Below, in pieces: positions 1 to 7,124 of a DNA stretch of 14,256 nt. The DNA is from an uncultured Prevotellaceae bacterium (GTDB taxonomy: Bacteria; Bacteroidota; Bacteroidia; Bacteroidales; Muribaculaceae): contig CALAVD010000309.1 in assembly GCA_937892085.1 (NCBI GenBank), forward strand, positions 1 through 14,256, in the 5' to 3' direction. The position numbers and the translations under genes are program-made. Position 1 is the stretch's first letter. Each line of letters opens with the position of its first letter. The notes beneath the pieces were generated by a model, which saw nothing but the letters and a program-made list of their open reading frames with translations, was not told where the DNA came from and did no database searches.

Positions 1-1082
1 CGTTGCATGTCCCAGATGTAAACCTTGTAGCCGGCATGGCGGAACACGGTGGGGAACGTGGGGCTTTCATACCAGTATTCTTTCTCGCTCATGTCGTTGA
101 GCGAGAAGAAGTTCTTCTGCACTGTGGAGGTGGCGTTATAGGGCGAGATCATGTCGTTAAAGACGATGAGATTGCCACGGTTGCGCTCTCTAATCATGTA
201 GGGCGTGGTGTTGTGCTCGTAGCCGTAGAGCGCCGCGTGGCTCTTGATATAGCTCTCGCCAAAGACCATCACCACGTTCAGGGAGTCGGGCTCGGTCACC
301 TCGATGGGAGTGTTGTACACCTCGCGAGCGACCTCTATGGCGCTTGCCACATCGGCTTTGCTGGTGCTCAGGTAGCTGAAGGAGTAGATCACGCTGCTCA
401 CGTTGTCGAGGGCGTTGGTGCCAAAGTCGGCGACCCAGGTGTTCAGGTCTTTGGAGTGCTTGCACAGCGCCATCCTCGCGTAGTTGTGGCTGTAGTAGGC
501 TCCCATGACGATGAGCGGCAACAGCAGCACAGTGAGCACCACCTTTGCTATCTTGTTGTGGGCAAACTTCCTGAACCACTTTTTAAGAGCCTCGGCAATC
601 GCCAGCACGATGATGATCGCTATCACGATGCCATAGGTCACTAAGCTGGGGGTGGCAAAGGCATAGGTGGTGACGAACTCGCTCGCCTCGCCCTCGTTGG
701 TCTCGGCAAGGAGGGTGAATAGGCGTGCGCCAATGCCCATGTCGAAGTTCAGGTTCACAAAGATATAGGTTGCCTCAAGCAGCACTATTAGGAAGTAGAT
801 GACCGCCTTATAGGTCATTCTGATGGGGCGCTTGCGGCACAGGTGAAGCCCTAAAGTGAGGAGGTAGCTCACAAAGGTTCCTAATGCCAAGCACCGCAGC
901 CCGTGGTCCCAGTTGTTGCCGTCGATATAGAAGCACCCCGCCAGGTATCCAAAAGTCAACCCGCAGTTGATAAACCACATCGCAAGGAAGAAGTTGAAGT
1001 CCTCGATGACGGGTTTCATCACCCAGTTCGCAGCCTTCATCATCCACCTGCCACAAGCTCTTATTTTCTCTTTATATTTCAT
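1..1082 (-). CDS. Phosphoethanolamine transferase-like membrane sulfatase-fold enzyme (3' end cut by window)
   Basis: This frame stays open from an ATG at 1082-1080 to the window edge, giving 360 residues without a stop. The N-terminal ~200 residues hold about five hydrophobic stretches (near residues 29-53, 62-82, 93-110, 140-160 and 175-195), as in EptA/MCR-type inner-membrane enzymes. The catalytic domain then begins with a V-M-V-F-G-E-S segment whose Glu276 matches the metal-binding Glu of the family, followed by L-Y-G-Y and N-T-T-P. Further on, S-P-Y-N-A-T-S-T carries Thr318/Thr320; Thr318 is the likely phospho-accepting nucleophile (42 residues after the Glu, about 40 in EptA/MCR). The last residues, R-H-A-G-Y-K-V-Y-I-W-D, match the fold's next strand. 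Family members move phosphoethanolamine from phosphatidylethanolamine to lipid A or other glycans on the periplasmic face. The metal ligands of the C-terminal half are outside the window, so the substrate is unknown. Confidence 0.85.
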   Translation of the reverse strand, partial: MKYKEKIRACGRWMMKAANWVMKPVIEDFNFFLAMWFINCGLTFGYLAGCFYIDGNNWDHGLRCLALGTFVSYLLTLGLHLCRKRPIRMTYKAVIYFLIVLLEATYIFVNLNFDMGIGARLFTLLAETNEGEASEFVTTYAFATPSLVTYGIVIAIIIVLAIAEALKKWFRKFAHNKIAKVVLTVLLLPLIVMGAYYSHNYARMALCKHSKDLNTWVADFGTNALDNVSSVIYSFSYLSTSKADVASAIEVAREVYNTPIEVTEPDSLNVVMVFGESYIKSHAALYGYEHNTTPYMIRERNRGNLIVFNDMISPYNATSTVQKNFFSLNDMSEKEYWYESPTFPTVFRHAGYKVYIWDMQ

Positions 1083-1096
1083 TGGTTGTTTTTTTT

Positions 1097-1136
1097 AGTT
1101 GGCGAGTTAACAAGTTGACAAGTTAACAAGCTAATA
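1097..1136. repeat. Degenerate 8-bp tandem repeat upstream of the eptA-like gene
   Basis: Five consecutive octamers are visible: agttggcg, agttaaca, agttgaca, agttaaca and agctaata. They end 15 bp before the start codon of the minus-strand eptA-like gene, so they lie in its probable mRNA leader. Such repeats can change copy number by slippage, but I see no direct evidence that this one controls expression. Confidence 0.6.
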
Positions 1137-1151
1137 GCGAATGTCTCGCTA
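1135..1151. promoter_or_regulatory. Small perfect hairpin in the eptA-like leader
   Basis: tagcga (1135-1140) and tcgcta (1146-1151) are perfect reverse complements separated by 5 bases. It sits between the probable -7 box and the start codon of the eptA-like gene. It could be a leader structure or operator half-sites; a 6-bp stem can also arise by chance. Confidence 0.3.
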
Positions 1152-1201
1152 AATCGTGAACTGCGTGGTGTCAAGATATTACCCTGCCACAAAAAATCGT
1201 G

Positions 1202-1209
1202 CAAAATTA
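1202..1209 (-). promoter_or_regulatory. Probable Bacteroidetes -7 box for the eptA-like gene
   Basis: On the minus strand this reads TAATTTTG, an exact match to the Bacteroidetes -7 consensus TAnnTTTG. It would give a leader of roughly 110 nt before the ATG at 1082. No clear -33 TTTG is found at the usual 19-21 bp spacing; the nearest resemblance is CTTG at 1229-1226, which is too close. Confidence 0.45.
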
Positions 1210-1266
1210 CAAAAAAAATAATAAGCAAGAAATATATAGGTTGGTTCTATAAATTAATTGAGTTAT

Positions 1267-1288
1267 ATTTTGATTTTATTTTGATTTT
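1267..1288. repeat. Two tandem copies of an 11-bp AT-rich unit
   Basis: attttgatttt occurs at 1267-1277 and again directly at 1278-1288 without a mismatch. It lies in a low-complexity intergenic segment, and no function is evident. Confidence 0.6.
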
Positions 1289-1468
1289 ATGTAGAGTGGA
1301 ATTTTTTTAAGCTGAAGGATGGTAGTGGATTGCATTTTAGAAGTTTAAGTAAAAATATGCCGAGAGAAAACAAAATACACCCAATACATATTTTATTACT
1401 TTGTTACACATTGACCATTGTCGTGGCTTTTTCAAGTTTTGGCAAGTGGTCGAAGTAATAAGCTTATG

Positions 1469-1542
1469 AAAAATGTGAGCAAAATCTACTTTAAGTCGAT
1501 TTTTCCATGACTTTTGGTAGATTTTGCTCATGTTTTTTTCGT
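1469..1542. repeat. Hairpin-forming direct repeat, copy 1 (left flank of ATPase unit)
   Basis: This 74-bp sequence recurs at 3049-3121 in the same orientation, with two substitutions (1506 c versus 3086 t; 1530 a versus 3110 g) and one base less in a T run. It is an extended imperfect palindrome. gagcaaaatctac (1477-1489) pairs perfectly with gtagattttgctc (1517-1529), an inner aagtc/gactt pair (1493-1497 and 1509-1513) stacks within it, and A-rich/T-rich flanks extend the stem. It begins 8 bp past the stop codon of the minus-strand ATPase gene. T runs follow the stem on both strands, so this copy could also act as a terminator for the ATPase transcript and shield the eptA-like gene from read-through. 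Confidence 0.85.
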
Positions 1543-1549
1543 GGAAAAA

Positions 1550-2996
1550 TTATTTGTTAAATAAATCATCCATTGTTATTTCGCTGTCAACAATGGAATA
1601 GTGCTTTCCATCGGCAATGCCAAACGTTGTTATAAAGGTGTTGGTCAGGGTTTTTGTGGTTCTTGTGGCGGTTTTGAAAATTTCCATGCGATTTCTTATT
1701 ATGCTTTCATAGTCTTTTGTTATGCGGTATGGTTTGACGGCAAATTTTATTTCACACAGGTTGATAGTCCTGTCGGCACGGTCAATAATCAAGTCAATTT
1801 GTGTGCCTCTGAGAGCGTCGTTTGTGGTTTTTGTCGATGGAATATATTTCCATGATGATGCCGAGGTCGAAACCCCTGAAATTCCTAATCGCTGTCTTAT
1901 TTGCGGCAGATGCGTGAGTGCAATCAATTCAAAAGAATAGCCCTGCCATGATTCGACCGAATGCGACTGGTAGTTGTGGCTCCACCATTGTTCGTCGTGT
2001 GCTGGTGCGGCCTATAAACTTAAAATAAAAAAGAGAGTAAAAATCAACCAACCTGTAGATTGCATCATTGGTTTTGTGCCCGAATTGAGAGTAGCGAATA
2101 ATAAAGTCACACTTCTCAAGGTTCCTTAGAATAGTGGTTAGCGTTAGTCCGTTAAATCCAAGTTGTTCTGCAATCTCTTTCCTGGTGAGTCCTTTGCGCG
2201 TTGAGTTTAACAGTTTCACTACATTGATATATTTGTCGGTGTGAGCAAAAAGGGCCTGAAACAGCTCGTCAAATTCAATGCGCAAGGCACTGTTCTTCTG
2301 AAAAAACAGTCGGTCGATATTTTGAACAAGACTGTCTCTCACGTCAAGTAAAGTATAGTAGAATGGTATTCCGCCAAGAATCATGTAGGCTTGTAGTATT
2401 TGATATCTGTCCCACTTGCATTTGCGGCTTTGTAAATAGCTCTCAACTTCATAAAGCGTGAATGGTCTAACATAAATGTTTGTTGTGATGCGACCATGAA
2501 GACCACCTTGGTTCTCAACAAGTTTATCCACCATCCATGATGTCGATGAGCCGCTGGCGACAAAGACAATATCGTCACGCCTTGCCGCCCAGCCGTTCCA
2601 AAACATTTCAAGAGCATCAACAAACTCTGATTGAGCCGTGTCGATCCACGGCATTTCGTCAATGAAAATCACCTTGCGCTCCCTTGTTGGCAAGGCTTCG
2701 ATGTATTCCTCAAGAGCGTCGAAGGCCTCGTCCCAGTTGGCAAATTGCGGGCGTTTAGCAAGATTGGCATACTTTTTAAGGGCTTTGGCAAAATTGTTAA
2801 GCTGCTTTGATTTTGGCAGCCTATGACCTCCAACGAAAGAGAAGTCATACTTCTTATTGAAGAAATTGTCAACGAGAAAAGTCTTACCCACCCTGCGACG
2901 GCCATAGACTATGATAAACTCTGAGCGGTCTGATTCCATTGCCCTAACCATTTCGGCAAATTCCCGCTCTCGACCTATGATTTTTGGATTTGACAT
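1550..2996 (-). pseudogene. AAA ATPase with DUF234 / PD-(D/E)XK-like tail, broken by a frameshift
   Basis: Two adjoining minus-strand frames together make one ~482-codon ATPase of the archaeal-type ATPase_2/DUF234 family, which is common in Bacteroidetes and has no settled function. The first part starts at the ATG at 2996-2994. It has an I-G-R-E-R-E-F start, Walker A G-R-R-R-V-G-K-T (residues 32-39), Walker B V-I-F-I-D-E (109-114), a sensor-like A-S-G-S-S, and a winged-helix-like stretch (L-T-R-K-E-I-A-E-Q-L-G-F). It leaves the family frame after F-K-F-I and stops at 1929-1931. The neighbouring frame continues the family sequence, A-H-D-E-Q-W-W-S-H then S-W-Q-G-Y-S-F-E-L, and runs to the stop at 1550. 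This tail has G-T-Q-I-D-L-I then C-E-I-K, a D...ExK pattern like the PD-(D/E)XK nuclease fold. The break lies near 2009-2013 and equals one extra or two missing bases. It could be true decay, a sequencing error or, less likely, recoding. Confidence 0.85.
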
Positions 2997-3014
2997 GACA
3001 ATGAATATTTATAT

Positions 3015-3048
3015 CGCAAAATAAATGATTTTTTAGTTTTTTGCCAAA
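3015..3048 (-). promoter_or_regulatory. Possible promoter of the ATPase gene
   Basis: On the minus strand, TTTG (3048-3045) is followed after about 20 bp by TTATTTTG, one mismatch from TAnnTTTG. Both the order and the spacing fit the Bacteroidetes -33/-7 layout. The -33 box directly abuts the right-hand hairpin repeat (3049-3121), so the unit of ATPase gene plus promoter fits exactly between the two repeats. Confidence 0.4.
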
Positions 3049-3121
3049 AAAAATGTGAGCAAAATCTACTTTAAGTCGATTTTTCTATGACTTTTGGTAG
3101 ATTTTGCTCGTGTTTTTTCGT
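3049..3121. repeat. Hairpin-forming direct repeat, copy 2 (right flank of ATPase unit)
   Basis: This is the second copy of the 1469-1542 repeat, 1580 bp away and in the same orientation. The 13-bp arms gagcaaaatctac (3057-3069) and gtagattttgctc (3097-3109) are identical to copy 1. Sequences outside the repeat do not match those around copy 1, so the homology ends sharply. This copy lies upstream of the ATPase gene, between the divergent ATPase and parC genes, where a terminator has no obvious use. That favours an element-boundary role over pure termination. Confidence 0.85.
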
Positions 3122-3257
3122 TAAAGATGCTGTGAATTTCCTTTTACGGGGGACGTCTTTGCCATTGATTTATGTGTGTCGAGGAGGTGATTTTGAGTCT
3201 GATGGTTTTTCTTGTCACGGGTGGCTTTTCAGCTTCAAAATGCCTGTCGCACGGATT

Positions 3258-3287
3258 GCAAAAAAATAAATTGGGGCAGTTTTTTGC
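3258..3287. other. Inverted repeat gcaaaaaa / ttttttgc ahead of parC
   Basis: gcaaaaaa (3258-3265) pairs with ttttttgc (3280-3287) around a 14-base loop containing ttgggg. It lies about 30 bp upstream of the probable parC -7 box. The stem is almost all A-T, so it may be a chance feature of AT-rich spacer. Confidence 0.25.
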
Positions 3288-3317
3288 TTTTCTCGTGGAT
3301 ATTTCGTCAAAAATTAC

Positions 3318-3325
3318 TAACTTTG
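3318..3325 (+). promoter_or_regulatory. Probable -7 box of the parC promoter
   Basis: taactttg matches the Bacteroidetes -7 consensus TAnnTTTG exactly. A TTTG occurs at 3283-3286, but about 31 bp away, which is wider than the usual 19-21 bp, so the -33 element is uncertain. Transcription from here would start near 3332. That makes an in-frame TTG at 3334 nearly leaderless and favours the ATG at 3385 as the parC start. Confidence 0.45.
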
Positions 3326-3384
3326 TCGATTAATTGGGGAAGAAAGTAATTCTTTCCTTGAAAGAAAGTTTGGAGAAAACATCT

Positions 3385-6084
3385 ATGAACGAAGATAATA
3401 ACAAACCTGAGGAGTTGAACGAGGAGCCTATCAACAAGGATGATGGCGGCATTCATGCCGACGGCGACTCGTCTTACCAGTCACACGGATTGTCGAAAGA
3501 CAAGCGGTTGCAGCTCTCGGGCATGTATGAGAACTGGTTTATCGACTATGCCAGCTATGTAATCCTGGAGCGCGCCATTCCGCACATTGAGGATGGTCTA
3601 AAACCCGTGCAGCGCCGCATCCTCCATGTGATGAAGGAGAGCGACGACGGCCATTACACCAAGGTTGCCGGCATCGTGGGCGACACCATGCACTACCACC
3701 CTCATGGCGACGCCTCCATTGGCGACGCGCTGGTGCAGTTAGGTCAGAAAGAGCTGCTCATCGACACGCAGGGAAACTGGGGCAACATCCTCACTGGCGA
3801 CGGTGCAGCCGCACCGCGTTACATCGAGGCAAGGCTTAGTGAGTTTGCCCTTGAAGTAGCTTTCGACAGCAAGGTCACCGACTGGACCCTAAGCTACGAC
3901 GGTCGCAACCGCGAGCCCATCACCCTGCCGGTGAAGTTCCCGCTACTGCTGGCACAGGGTGCCGAGGGCATCGCCGTGGGCCTGTCGTGCAAGATCTTGC
4001 CTCATAACTTCAACGAGATACTTGATGCCGCCGTTGCCTACCTCAAGGGCGAGGAGTTCCAGCTCTATCCCGACTTCCCCACCGGCGGATATGTTGACGT
4101 GAACAACTACCGCGACGGCGAGCGCGGAGGCAGCGTGAGGGTGCGCACCAAGATTGAAAAGGTAGATAACAAAACGCTGCTCGTTAAGGACTTGCCCTAC
4201 GGCAAGACCACCAGCACGCTCATCGACTCCATTTTGCGCGCCGCCGAGAAGGGAAAGATAAAGATAAAGAAGGTGGAGGACAACACGTCCTCGACAGCCG
4301 AGATTATCGTCACCTTGCAGCCTGGCACATCGAGCGACAAGGCGATCGACGCGCTCTATGCCTTCAGCGACTGCGAGACAAGCATCTCGCCCAACATCTG
4401 CGTCATCAAGGACGAGAAGCCGCAGTTCCTCACTGCCACCCACCTGTTGCAGTTCAGTGTTGACCACACCAAAGATATTCTTAAGAAAGAGCTCGAGATA
4501 CAGCGTCTCGATACCATGGAGTCGCTGTTCTTTGCCTCACTCGAGAAGATTTTCATTGAGGAGCGCATCTACAAGGATAGGGGTTATGAGCAGGCCAAGG
4601 ACGAAGATGCCGCCGTGGCTCACATCGACAAGCGGTTGGAACCGTTTAAGCCACAGTTCTACCGTGCCATCACCCGCGACGACATCTTGCGACTGATGGA
4701 AATCAAGATGAAGCGCATCGTCAAGTTCAACAGCGACAAGGCCGACAATTATATAGCCATGCTCAACGAGCGACTTGCCGACATCGACTACAAGCTGGCG
4801 CACCTCGTGGAGCACACCATCAACTGGTATGAGAACCTGAAGAAGAAATATGGGCACCTGCATCCACGCAAGACCACCATACGCGATTTCGACACCATCG
4901 TTGCCAGCAAGGTTGCCGAGGCCAACGAGAAGCTATACATCAACCGTCAGGAAGGCTTCATCGGCACCTCGCTCAAGAAGGATGAGTACATCTGCAACTG
5001 CAGCGACATCGACGACATCATCATCTTCTACAAGGACGGAAAGTACAAGGTAATTAAGGTTGCCGAGAAGATTTATGTGGGCAAGAATGTGCTTTATGTG
5101 GGAGTGTATAAACGCAACGACAATCGCACCATCTTCAACGCCCTTTACACCGACGGACGTGGCGGAACCACCTACATGAAGCGATTTGCCGTGACAGGCG
5201 TAACGCGCGACAAGGAATATGACATCACACAAGGCAAGCCTGGCTCCAAAGTGGTGTGGTTCACCGTCAACCCCAACGGAGAGGCCGAGGTGCTGCGCAT
5301 CACCCTCAAGCCCAAGAAGCACCTCAGGGTGTTGCAGTTTGACGTTGATCTCGCTGACCTCGCCATCAAGGGGCGCTCTGCACGAGGCAACATGGTGACC
5401 AAGAACGAGATACACCGCATCACCCTTAAAGAGCATGGTCGTTCCACTTTAGGCGACCGCGAGGTGTGGTTCGACCAAGATATCCTGCGCCTCAACTACG
5501 AGGGGCATGGCGTTTCGCTTGGCAAGTTTGCCGGTGGCGACCGCATCTTGGTAATCATGAAGAATGGCGACTTCTACACCACTACCAGCGAGGCCACCAA
5601 CCATTACGAGGAAGGCATCTTGCGCATCATGAAATATGACTCCAATCTCGTGTGGACCGCCATCCTCAACGATGCCGACCAGGGATATGTCTATCTCAAG
5701 CGCTTCACGCTCGACGACAACAACAAGAAGCAGCGCATGATAGGCGACAACCCCGAATCGACACTGATTGTGCTCTCGTGCGAGAAATATCCTCGCTTTG
5801 AGGTGAAGTTTGGCGGCGACGACAGCTTCCGCGAGAATCTTGTAGTGGATGCCGAGGAGTTTATCGCCGTCAAGAGCTTCCATGCCAAGGGCAAGCGCCT
5901 CACTAACTATAACGTGGAGAGCGTCACCGAGCTTGAGCCGCGCTTCGTGGAGGAAGAAATTCCGCAAGAAAGCGAAGAACCCGCCGATGACAGTGCTGAA
6001 CTCAGCGACGACATCAGCCAGCAGGAAGTGCTCGACAAGCTCACAGGACAGACCCGACTCTTTGACGATGAAGAAAATACTTGA
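3385..6084 (+). CDS. parC: DNA topoisomerase IV subunit A (ParC), Bacteroidetes type
   Basis: This 899-residue type IIA topoisomerase A subunit breaks and rejoins DNA and, with ParE, decatenates daughter chromosomes. After an acidic N-terminal tail of about 40 residues come Y-A-S-Y-V-I-L-E-R-A-I-P and D-G-L-K-P-V-Q-R-R-I-L, the classic GyrA/ParC breakage-reunion start. Y-H-P-H-G-D-A-S-I-G-D (residues ~104-114) is the quinolone-pocket helix. A-P-R-Y-I-E-A-R-L holds the active-site Tyr146. A coiled-coil region with I-F-I-E-E-R-I-Y and a C-terminal beta-propeller-like half with an acidic end follow. I chose the ATG at 3385 over the TTG at 3334 because ggag lies about 9 bases upstream and the -7 box sits at 3318-3325. 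The parE partner is not adjacent on either side. A generic gyrA is the alternative, but the D-A-S-I-G-D-A-L and G-N-W-G-N wording and the divergent C-terminal half favour ParC. Confidence 0.93.
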   Translation: MNEDNNKPEELNEEPINKDDGGIHADGDSSYQSHGLSKDKRLQLSGMYENWFIDYASYVILERAIPHIEDGLKPVQRRILHVMKESDDGHYTKVAGIVGDTMHYHPHGDASIGDALVQLGQKELLIDTQGNWGNILTGDGAAAPRYIEARLSEFALEVAFDSKVTDWTLSYDGRNREPITLPVKFPLLLAQGAEGIAVGLSCKILPHNFNEILDAAVAYLKGEEFQLYPDFPTGGYVDVNNYRDGERGGSVRVRTKIEKVDNKTLLVKDLPYGKTTSTLIDSILRAAEKGKIKIKKVEDNTSSTAEIIVTLQPGTSSDKAIDALYAFSDCETSISPNICVIKDEKPQFLTATHLLQFSVDHTKDILKKELEIQRLDTMESLFFASLEKIFIEERIYKDRGYEQAKDEDAAVAHIDKRLEPFKPQFYRAITRDDILRLMEIKMKRIVKFNSDKADNYIAMLNERLADIDYKLAHLVEHTINWYENLKKKYGHLHPRKTTIRDFDTIVASKVAEANEKLYINRQEGFIGTSLKKDEYICNCSDIDDIIIFYKDGKYKVIKVAEKIYVGKNVLYVGVYKRNDNRTIFNALYTDGRGGTTYMKRFAVTGVTRDKEYDITQGKPGSKVVWFTVNPNGEAEVLRITLKPKKHLRVLQFDVDLADLAIKGRSARGNMVTKNEIHRITLKEHGRSTLGDREVWFDQDILRLNYEGHGVSLGKFAGGDRILVIMKNGDFYTTTSEATNHYEEGILRIMKYDSNLVWTAILNDADQGYVYLKRFTLDDNNKKQRMIGDNPESTLIVLSCEKYPRFEVKFGGDDSFRENLVVDAEEFIAVKSFHAKGKRLTNYNVESVTELEPRFVEEEIPQESEEPADDSAELSDDISQQEVLDKLTGQTRLFDDEENT

Positions 6085-6245
6085 TAATAGTAGCGTAATA
6101 CACCCGAGGGAGTTGCAAAAGTCCTACAAAAAAGAAAACTACGGATTTATCTGATTTTTAATGGTCTGAAACAGAAAACAATAAAAATGAATATTATCAG
6201 ATTGTTCAGAAAAATCAGTTCTTTATTACAAACTTTATAGGAAAA

Positions 6246-7124
6246 ATGACACGCAAGGTTGATATATGGTTTCTTTTATTCATGCTTTTAGGGGCATGGC
6301 ACTGCCAGTGCGCTATGGCGCAAGACGCTGGCGACGAGAAGCCATTGCGACCTGTTGCTACCGTCTTCTCGGCTCAATATGGCCATGCCTCCACTCTCGA
6401 CACCTATCTATCGCCGGTGCGTTACGGCGGTCATGCCATGTCGCTCAACTATGAGGCGCAGCAGGCAACAGGCTTTGCCCCTGAGCGGTGGACTCGCCAG
6501 CTGGGCGTGGGAATCGACTACGATTACACCCACAACCCTGCCGGCAACCACACTATGCACTCGCTCATGGTGGATGGCAGGTGGGGCATGATGCACCGCT
6601 GGAACGATGTGCTCACACCCGGACTTCAGTTGCAGCTCGGCGCCGCAACACAGCTGCGTGGCGGAGTGCTCTATAACGCCAACAACAGTAACAATGTGGT
6701 CTCTGCCCGCATCCATTGGAACGTGGGGTTCCTCGGTCAAGCCATCTACAACATCCGCATCAAGCGGTTGCCCATCACCGTGCGCTATCAGGCTTCATTG
6801 CCGGTGGCGGGAGCATTCTTCGCACCCGACTATGATGAGGCCTACTACGAGATTTACCTGGGCAACCACAGCAACCTCGCCCATTTTGGGTGGTGGGGCA
6901 ACCGTTTCGACCTCGATCACGCCCTCACTGCCGACTTGCACTTAGGAAACACCATTCTCAGAATTGGCTACCGCAACCGCATCTCCACATCTTGGATCAA
7001 CAACATCAGCACCCGCGACATGAATCATTACCTCGTGATAGGTGTGGGTGGGGAGTTCCTGAATATAGGGGCTAAAAGCCGTAACAGATTAAGCAACAAA
7101 GTAATATCGTCGATGTATCAATGA
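6246..7124 (+). CDS. DUF3316-family exported protein, probable outer-membrane beta-barrel
   Basis: This 292-residue protein begins with a clear signal peptide: T-R-K, then the hydrophobic W-F-L-L-F-M-L-L-G-A, then A-M-A-Q with likely cleavage near residue 25. The mature part is rich in alternating polar/aromatic strands (Y-D-Y-T-H-N, W-G-M-M-H-R-W, I-L-R-I-G-Y-R-N-R), as expected of a small outer-membrane barrel, and it resembles the Bacteroidetes DUF3316 family. The molecular function of the family is not established. The start is the ATG at 6246, 161 bp after parC in a spacer with no convincing promoter box or terminator. The stop overlaps the start of the next gene (ATGA at 7121-7124), so the peptidase gene is probably translationally coupled and the two envelope proteins are made together. 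Confidence 0.75.
   Translation: MTRKVDIWFLLFMLLGAWHCQCAMAQDAGDEKPLRPVATVFSAQYGHASTLDTYLSPVRYGGHAMSLNYEAQQATGFAPERWTRQLGVGIDYDYTHNPAGNHTMHSLMVDGRWGMMHRWNDVLTPGLQLQLGAATQLRGGVLYNANNSNNVVSARIHWNVGFLGQAIYNIRIKRLPITVRYQASLPVAGAFFAPDYDEAYYEIYLGNHSNLAHFGWWGNRFDLDHALTADLHLGNTILRIGYRNRISTSWINNISTRDMNHYLVIGVGGEFLNIGAKSRNRLSNKVISSMYQ

Larger units (their letters stand above)
1152..1468. other. AT-rich intergenic region without a supported gene
   Basis: This stretch lies between the eptA-like leader and the first hairpin repeat. It holds a probable -7 box (1202-1209) and an 11-bp tandem repeat (1267-1288). The only open frame, 64 codons on the minus strand (1337-1531), starts inside the hairpin repeat and is rejected as a gene. 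No tRNA or other RNA gene is recognisable. Confidence 0.6.

Noticed and set aside
3..644. 213-codon plus-strand frame
   Set aside because: It is antisense to the phosphoethanolamine transferase-like gene, whose motifs are unmistakable on the minus strand; the His/Val-rich translation is a typical reverse-frame shadow.
1337..1531. 64-codon minus-strand frame starting inside hairpin copy 1
   Set aside because: The same stretch in hairpin copy 2 differs by just two substitutions, and these turn the ATG into ACG and a TGG into a TAG stop, so the repeat is not maintained as coding. The rest is low-complexity AT-rich sequence.
1469..1542. CRISPR repeat or attachment site
   Set aside because: Only two copies 1.58 kb apart with a gene between them; no regularly spaced spacers, no cas genes and no integrase in the window.
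1601..1940. Plus-strand frames across the end of the ATPase gene
   Set aside because: They oppose the DUF234-like tail, which carries recognisable family motifs on the minus strand.
3087..3269. 60-codon plus-strand frame between the hairpin and parC
   Set aside because: It starts inside the hairpin repeat, has no ribosome-binding site or recognisable motif, and lies in AT-rich spacer just ahead of the parC promoter.
3334..3384. TTG-initiated N-terminal extension of parC
   Set aside because: The probable -7 box at 3318-3325 would leave no leader for this start, while the ATG at 3385 has a ggag upstream and gives a normal family length.
3943..4467. Long minus-strand frames inside parC (this and those at 4933-5436 and 5449-5967)
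   Set aside because: They are shadows of GC-rich, codon-biased parC; their translations are Val/Leu/His-rich without family motifs.
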